The position numbers and the translations under genes are program-made. This document shows, piece by piece, positions 59,634-64,000 of a stretch of DNA of 64,000 nucleotides. Source of the stretch: Streptomyces sp. TLI_171 (GTDB taxonomy: Bacteria; Actinomycetota; Actinomycetes; Streptomycetales; Streptomycetaceae). The DNA lies in assembly GCF_003610255.1 (NCBI RefSeq), contig NZ_RAPS01000001.1:6537001-6601000 (forward strand), read 5' to 3'. Under the pieces are notes generated by a model that had not been told where the DNA came from, did not search any database, and saw only the letters and a list, made by a program, of their open reading frames with translations. The stretch's first letter is position 1. Each line of letters begins with the position of its first letter.

Positions 59634-60257
59634 ATGTCGTACGCCGCCACTGCCACCGTCACTGCCACCTCGACCCCGCACCTGCGAGCGGTCCGCTCCC
59701 TCCCCGCCCACCGGCCGCTCGCCGTTCCCGCCGCCGTCCCGGCCCCGGCCCCGGCGCCCGCCCCGGAGAGCCTGCTCGCCGGGCTGCAGGGCGGCGCCGC
59801 GGTGGTCGCCGCGCTGCCCCAGTCCGTGCTGTCGCAGGGGCTGTTGACGCAGCTCGGCGCCACCGCGAGCGCCCCGCTGGTCGGCTACCTGGTGCTGGTG
59901 CCCGCCGAGCAGCCCGCCCCCGCGGCCGTCCCCGCCGCCGTCTCGCCCAAGCCCTTCATCCGCCCCGCGGACAGCGGCATCTCGGTCGACCCGGACCGCC
60001 GCAACGCCTACGTCGACGGCTCCCTGCTCGACCTCACCTACCTCGAGTTCGAACTCCTCGCCCACCTCACCGAGCACCCGCACCGCGTCCACACCCGCGA
60101 CCAGCTGGTCCACACCGTCTGGGGCTACGGCCACGTCGGCGACGGCCGCACCGTGGACGTCCACGTCGCCCGCCTGCGCCGCAAGCTCGGCGCCGCCTAC
60201 CGCGACACGATCGTCACCGTCCGCCGCGTCGGCTACAAGTACGCGCCGGCCGCGTAG
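59634..60257 (+). CDS. OmpR-type winged-helix DNA-binding protein without receiver domain
   Basis: A 207-residue protein: an Ala/Pro-rich N-terminus of about 110 residues (PAPAPAPAPES) with no phospho-receiver, and a C-terminal winged helix like OmpR/PhoB effector domains (LLDLTYLEFELLAHLTEHPH, RTVDVHVARLRRKLG, VGYKYAP). It could bind DNA without phosphorylation. The ATG at 59634 follows a weak purine site (GAAAGAG). It sits behind a cysteine-rich leader peptide, suggesting control by sulfur status. Confidence 0.85.
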   Translation: MSYAATATVTATSTPHLRAVRSLPAHRPLAVPAAVPAPAPAPAPESLLAGLQGGAAVVAALPQSVLSQGLLTQLGATASAPLVGYLVLVPAEQPAPAAVPAAVSPKPFIRPADSGISVDPDRRNAYVDGSLLDLTYLEFELLAHLTEHPHRVHTRDQLVHTVWGYGHVGDGRTVDVHVARLRRKLGAAYRDTIVTVRRVGYKYAPAA

Positions 60258-60295
60258 GGTCCGGGTCCTCCACCGGTAGCGCTTCGAAGTCCTCG

Positions 60296-60323
60296 GGTCC
60301 CCGGCCGCACGCGGCCGGGGACC
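60296..60323. terminator. Hairpin terminator between convergent genes
   Basis: GGTCCCCGGCCGC (60296-60308) and GCGGCCGGGGACC (60311-60323) form a strong stem followed by TTCT on the plus strand, between the winged-helix and IclR stops. Confidence 0.75.
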
Positions 60324-60330
60324 TTCTGTG

Positions 60331-61098
60331 TCAGGGGCGCTGGTCCGGGGGGAGCAGGAGGATCGTCAGGGCCTGGGCGCAGGCGGTGGCGTGGGCGAGA
60401 GTGCGGGGGAGGGCGTCGTCGGTCAGGCGGGTGGGCGTGGAGCGGACGGCGAGGGCGAAGCGGGCGGTGCGGGTGTGGTCGAGGACGGGGACGGCGAGGG
60501 TGCGGACCTGGGGGGCGGACTCGCCGTCGTTGAGGGCGTAGCCGCGTTCCCGGGTGCGGGCCAGCTCCGCTTCGAGCGCGGCGGGTTCGGTGAGGGTCCG
60601 GTCGGTGTAGGCGGGGAGCGGGCCGTGCAGCGGGGGCTCGGTGGGTGAGGGCCAGGCGAGCAGCGCCTTGCCGAGCGCGGTGGAGTGCAGCGGGCGGCGC
60701 AGGCCGAGGCCGGTGGAGGGCAGCACCGAGCCGCCGACCAGGATGACCGCGTGCGGGCCGGAGCGGATGGCGAGGTCGGCGGTGGCGCCGGTGCGCCGGG
60801 CGAGCAGGGCGAGTTCGGGGGCGGCCAGGTGCAGACCTCGCTGGTGGAAGCTGAGTTGGCCGAGTTCGGCGACGGCCGGGCCGAGGCGGTAGCGGGCGGT
60901 GCGCTCGTCCTGATCGAGGAAGCCGGTGGCGACCAGCGTGCGGGCCAGGCGGTGCGCGGTCGACACCGACAGGCCCATCCGGCGGGCCAGTTCGGACGCG
61001 CTGAGGTCGGGCCCGTTGTCGTGGAAGCAGTGCAGCAGGCCGAGTGCCCGGTGGACCGCCTGCGCGCCGGCCGGCGGGGCGGGGAGGGTCGCGGGCAT
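60331..61098 (-). CDS. IclR-family transcriptional regulator
   Basis: A 255-residue protein: N-terminal winged helix (AVHRALGLLHCFHDNGPDLSASELARRMGLSVSTAHRLARTLVATGFL) and an IclR effector domain (HSTALGKALLAW, ERGYALNDGES, AVPVLDHTRTARFALAVRS). Effectors of this family are small organic acids or related compounds. It is divergent from the sulfonate operon and probably regulates it. The 220-bp gap to the leader peptide shows no clear dyad that I can assign. Confidence 0.9.
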   Translation of the reverse strand: MPATLPAPPAGAQAVHRALGLLHCFHDNGPDLSASELARRMGLSVSTAHRLARTLVATGFLDQDERTARYRLGPAVAELGQLSFHQRGLHLAAPELALLARRTGATADLAIRSGPHAVILVGGSVLPSTGLGLRRPLHSTALGKALLAWPSPTEPPLHGPLPAYTDRTLTEPAALEAELARTRERGYALNDGESAPQVRTLAVPVLDHTRTARFALAVRSTPTRLTDDALPRTLAHATACAQALTILLLPPDQRP

Positions 61099-61321
61099 GG
61101 GGCCCTTTCCGGTCGGGGCGGCGGGGCGGCCGCGAAGGCGGCGTCAACTCCCCTGGGATTTCCAGGATATGGGAGTGATCGCGACGGCAGTGTGTCGGCA
61201 GTGTTGCGGCCACCGGGCGTTCCGTGAACAGGTGATCCCATCATCTGGCAAGGCTTGATTCCGCCCTCGGCCAGGTGGAACGCTCTGAGCATCAGCCGGT
61301 TCGAGCAGGAGGGGGTCCACC

Positions 61322-61360
61322 GTGAACACGCACCGGTGCCGCCTCTCCTGTTGTCGCTGA
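61322..61360 (+). CDS. Cysteine-attenuation leader peptide MNTHRCRLSCCR
   Basis: GTG 61322 lies six bases after AGGAGGGGG (61307-61315), the strongest ribosome site nearby, and encodes MNTHRCRLSCCR, ending in TGA. Three of twelve residues are Cys, two of them adjacent just before the stop. It precedes the sulfonate-uptake operon. Mycobacterial sORFs with consecutive Cys codons are known cysteine-responsive attenuators. Downstream, the CTCC in GAGCCTCCTGCC can pair with the GGAG ribosome site of the next gene (about 61433-61436), which would fit translational control. Confidence 0.75.
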   Translation: MNTHRCRLSCCR

Positions 61361-61446
61361 CCGTCCGCGAACCCCTCTCTCCTGCCGCGCCGCTTCCCAC
61401 TTCGTGGAACGGGCGTGAGCCTCCTGCCGATCTCCGGAGCCCCACC

Positions 61447-62445
61447 ATGAGCACGTTGCCCCACCCCGACACCCTGTGGTTCACCCGCTGCCCCGTGCCG
61501 ACCGCGACCGGCATCGCCGCCGACCGCGGCTGGCTGGCCGAGGAGTTCGCGGCGGACGGCATCACGGTGCGCTCGTTGCAGGACGCCGCGCCGGAGGTCG
61601 CCGCCGACCACCACTACACGCACGCGCTGACCGGGCTGTTCCGGGAAGGCGGCAACGTCCCCGCGCTGTGGGCGCGTTCGCGTGGCGAGCGGACCAGGCT
61701 GCTCGGCCTGACCTGGATCGAGGAGCGGCAGGCGATCCTGGTCCGCGAGGACAGCGACATCCGCTCCGCCGAGCAGCTGCGCGGGGCGCGCCTGGCGGTG
61801 CCCCGGCATCCGATCGGCATCGACTTCTGGCGCGCGATGGCGCTGGCCGGCCACCACGGTGCGCTGGCCTCCGCCGGACTCACGCCGGACGACGCCGAGT
61901 GGGTGGAGGTTCCGGCCGGGCCCGGCGGCGGTCAGTGGGAGGCCGAGCTGGCCGCGCTGCGGGACGGCCGGGTGGACGCCGTGTACGTGAAGGGGGCGCT
62001 CGCCGTGGAGGCCGCGCGCCGCTACCAGGCGGTGCCCGCCGTGGAGTTGGACGCACTGCTGGACCGCCGGCACCGGGTGAACAACGGCACGCCCCGCCCG
62101 ATCACCGTGCACCAGCACCTGCTGGACGAGCAGCCGGAGCTGGTCGCGCGCTTCCTGGCGGTGCTGCTGCGGGCCGCCGACTGGGCGGCCGACCGGCCCG
62201 CGGAGGTGGCTCGCATCCTCGGCGCGGAGACCGGCGCCGGCCCCGAGGGCGTCGCCGGGGCGTACGCCGCCGGCGGGCACCGCACCCTGCACCCGGACCT
62301 GTCCGAGCAGCGTCTGGACCTGCTCGCCCAGCAGGAGCGCTTCCTGCACGCCCACGGCTTCCTGGCCGACCGGGTGGACGTGCTGGCCTGGGCCGACCCC
62401 GCCCCGCTGGCCGCCGCCCGCGCCCTGCTCGCCGCCCGCCCCTGA
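61447..62445 (+). CDS. DszB-like desulfinase / cytoplasmic SsuA-like protein
   Basis: A 332-residue protein with the periplasmic-binding-protein fold but no signal peptide or lipobox. It starts with RCPVP (C15), and continues with H56 and R66 in a HYTHALTGLFREGGN-type stretch, then RTRLLG. The desulfinase DszB of Rhodococcus has catalytic Cys27 in NCPVP and His60 and Arg70, also ten residues apart, before RTRLLG. So it may release sulfite from an aromatic sulfinate; automated pipelines would call it an ABC substrate-binding protein. ATG 61447 follows CGGAGCCCCACC. It is the first gene of the sulfonate operon. Confidence 0.75.
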   Translation: MSTLPHPDTLWFTRCPVPTATGIAADRGWLAEEFAADGITVRSLQDAAPEVAADHHYTHALTGLFREGGNVPALWARSRGERTRLLGLTWIEERQAILVREDSDIRSAEQLRGARLAVPRHPIGIDFWRAMALAGHHGALASAGLTPDDAEWVEVPAGPGGGQWEAELAALRDGRVDAVYVKGALAVEAARRYQAVPAVELDALLDRRHRVNNGTPRPITVHQHLLDEQPELVARFLAVLLRAADWAADRPAEVARILGAETGAGPEGVAGAYAAGGHRTLHPDLSEQRLDLLAQQERFLHAHGFLADRVDVLAWADPAPLAAARALLAARP

Positions 62446-62486
62446 CCCCCGCCCCTGACCCCTGCTGCACCCCGTTGAGGAGAACC

Positions 62487-63515
62487 ATGCGCACCCCCGT
62501 CCGTCTCGCCGCCACCGCCACCGCCCTGACCGCCGCCGCACTGATCCTGACCGCCTGCGGCTCGTCCGCGAAGAACGCCTCGGCGTCCGCCGACGGCAAG
62601 AGCGGCGCCGAGGTGGTGCTGAGAGTGCCCGACCCCGGCAACTCCGGGTTCCTCGCCAAGGGGAAGCAGGACGGCTCGCTGGACCGGGCGCTGGCCGCCG
62701 TGCACGCCAAGGTGGCGTGGACCGGCAGCGCCGGGCCCTTCGCCCCCGCCGCGCAGGCGCTGAACGCCGATCAGCTGGACGTCGCCCAGGGCTCGATCAC
62801 CTCGGCGGTGGCCGCGCTCGCCCAGAAGCCCGGGTTCAAGCTGTTCGCGCAGACCGCGCCCGACGAGGCCGGCGAGGGCATCCTGGTGAAGAACGGCTCG
62901 CCGATCAAGGAGGTCAAGGACCTGGTCGGCAAGAAGGTCGCGGTCTCCCAGGGCGGCACCTCCGAGTACCTGCTGCTGAAGGCCCTGGAGAAGAACGGCA
63001 TTCCGGTCGACCAGGTGCAGCGGGTCTACCTGCGCGCCGACCAGACCTCCGGGGTGTTCAACTCCGGGCAGGTCGACGCCTGGGCGACCTGGGGCACCTT
63101 CTCCATCCCGGCCATCGCCAACGCGGGCGCCCACTTCCTGGTCAACGGCAAGGCCGTCGGCAGCGACAACTACGCGGTGTGGGCCGCGCGTTCGGCGTTC
63201 GCCGAGCAGCACCCCGAGGTGCTGAAGGCGTTCTACGGCTACCTGCACGAGAACGGCGCGAAGGAGAAGGCCGACCCCGCCGCCTACCTCAACGTGTTCA
63301 CCGACGCCGGCCCGACCGCGGTGACCGCCGCCGAGAAGGAGATCGCCGTCGACTTCGGCAAGCAGCGCGCCGTCGACTCCCCGATCACCGACGCCGACAC
63401 CGCCCGGTTCGGCGTGGTCGCCAAGTTCTACGCCGACCAGGGCGTCACCAAGACCCTGGTCGACGTCAAGCCCTACCTGATCGACGTCAACTCCCTCGCC
63501 GGGAGCGCGAAGTGA
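62487..63515 (+). CDS. ssuA: Sulfonate ABC transporter lipoprotein (SsuA-like)
   Basis: A 342-residue lipoprotein: signal peptide with lipobox LTAC (Cys24 lipidated), then a type II periplasmic-binding fold (LRVPDPGNSGFLAKG, VGKKVAVSQGGTSEYLLLKALE, VDAWATWGTF). The order binding protein then permease is typical of ssu/tau uptake systems for alkanesulfonates or taurine; nitrate and thiamine-precursor transporters share the fold. GTTGAGGAG precedes the ATG. The stop overlaps the permease start. Confidence 0.88.
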   Translation: MRTPVRLAATATALTAAALILTACGSSAKNASASADGKSGAEVVLRVPDPGNSGFLAKGKQDGSLDRALAAVHAKVAWTGSAGPFAPAAQALNADQLDVAQGSITSAVAALAQKPGFKLFAQTAPDEAGEGILVKNGSPIKEVKDLVGKKVAVSQGGTSEYLLLKALEKNGIPVDQVQRVYLRADQTSGVFNSGQVDAWATWGTFSIPAIANAGAHFLVNGKAVGSDNYAVWAARSAFAEQHPEVLKAFYGYLHENGAKEKADPAAYLNVFTDAGPTAVTAAEKEIAVDFGKQRAVDSPITDADTARFGVVAKFYADQGVTKTLVDVKPYLIDVNSLAGSAK

Positions 63516-64000
63516 CCGGCGCAGCGGGAGCCGTGGCGGCGCAGGCCGGGGCGGGGCGGACGGCGGCGGCGGGGCCCGGCGCCGGGGCGCCGGCGAGCGC
63601 CACCGAGCAGGCCCGGGCGGCGGGACTGGTCGCGCCGCGGGCCCGCACCGCCGCCGCCAGGCCGCGCGGCGTCTCGCTCGCGCTGCGCACCCTCGGCCCG
63701 CTCGCCCTGCTGGCGGCCTGGCAGCTCTCCGCCGCGACCGGCGCACTCACCCCCGACGTGCTCGCCTCGCCCGGCCAGGTCCTCCAGGCCGTACGGGAGT
63801 TGTGGGGCAACGGGCAGCTGGCCGACGCGCTGTCCACCTCGCTGACCCGGGCCGCCCTCGGCCTGCTGTTCGGCGCCGGCGCCGGACTGGTGCTCGGCGT
63901 GGTCACCGGCTTCTTCCGGCTGGGCGAGGAACTGCTCGACTCCGCCGTCCAGGTGCTGCGCACCGTCCCGTTCCTGGCCCTGGTGCCGCTGTTCATGGTG
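63512..64000 (+). CDS. ssuC: Sulfonate ABC transporter permease (SsuC-like), partial
   Basis: The GTG at 63512 overlaps the ssuA stop (GTGA). The gene runs off the right edge with about 163 residues visible: an Ala/Pro-rich cytoplasmic start of about 50 residues, then LGPLALLAAWQLSAATG, LASPGQVLQAVRELW and SLTRAALGLLFGAGAGLVLGVVTGFF, as in BPD-type permeases of sulfonate and nitrate importers. The ATPase is expected beyond the edge. Confidence 0.88.
   Translation, partial: MTGAAGAVAAQAGAGRTAAAGPGAGAPASATEQARAAGLVAPRARTAAARPRGVSLALRTLGPLALLAAWQLSAATGALTPDVLASPGQVLQAVRELWGNGQLADALSTSLTRAALGLLFGAGAGLVLGVVTGFFRLGEELLDSAVQVLRTVPFLALVPLFMV

Overview
The window is very GC-rich actinobacterial DNA (third codon positions almost all G or C, many GTG starts). 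Its three conservons (cvnABCD: sensor kinase, roadblock, DUF742, small GTPase), DmdR-type iron box, SGNH lipase, LtrA protein and cysteine-rich leader peptides point to a Streptomyces or Kitasatospora chromosome. I see no rRNA or tRNA gene, insertion sequence, prophage or CRISPR array. Most units are small operons with 1-4 bp stop/start overlaps, separated by GC-rich hairpins.

Layout. 1-0.8 kb: tail of a conservon. 0.9-2.2 kb: MFS exporter behind a tiny leader peptide and hairpin. 2.3-5.7 kb: XRE-TPR regulator and a TPR paralogue, divergent from a metallo-beta-lactamase-fold enzyme. 5.8-9.7 kb: LtrA, DUF2306 protein and a NarL-type two-component pair with a 24-bp palindrome. 9.8-15.8 kb: two unknown proteins, DctA with a divergent DcuS/CitB-type two-component pair, and a methyltransferase. 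16-18.8 kb: iron-boxed diaminobutyrate aminotransferase and decarboxylase. 18.9-24.1 kb: inositol-monophosphatase-like protein, MerR regulator and a Baeyer-Villiger monooxygenase/hydrolase/SDR operon. 24.4-29.8 kb: complete conservon, apparently with a CTG-started kinase, plus an FAD monooxygenase. 29.8-35.1 kb: secreted dipeptidase-like protein, SDR and ABC exporter. 35.1-37.2 kb: ECF41-type sigma factor divergent from a SnoaL-LUD fusion protein, with mirror-image promoters. 37.3-44.9 kb: reductase, PlsC acyltransferase, GT2-TagF wall polymerase, membrane protein and small proteins. 45-50.3 kb: SbcCD, three 100-bp tandem repeats and a NUDIX protein. 50.5-54.6 kb: secreted lipase, polysaccharide deacetylase and acyl-CoA ligase. 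54.9-59.1 kb: complete conservon. 59.2-64 kb: sulfur region.

The sulfur region is the most promising. Two leader peptides ending in Cys-Cys-Arg precede, respectively, a winged-helix regulator and a sulfonate-uptake operon (lipoprotein SsuA, permease SsuC, cut by the window end). That operon begins with a cytoplasmic protein that carries the Cys, His and Arg active-site pattern of the desulfinase DszB. A divergent IclR regulator faces it. Together they look like a cysteine-attenuated system for importing organosulfur compounds and releasing their sulfur.

The second notable locus is the ECF41 sigma gene. Two copies of one 19-bp sequence, in inverted orientation, put apparently the same sigma-factor promoter in front of both the sigma gene and its SnoaL-LUD partner. 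All functions here are inferred from sequence motifs and family knowledge; no database search was run.
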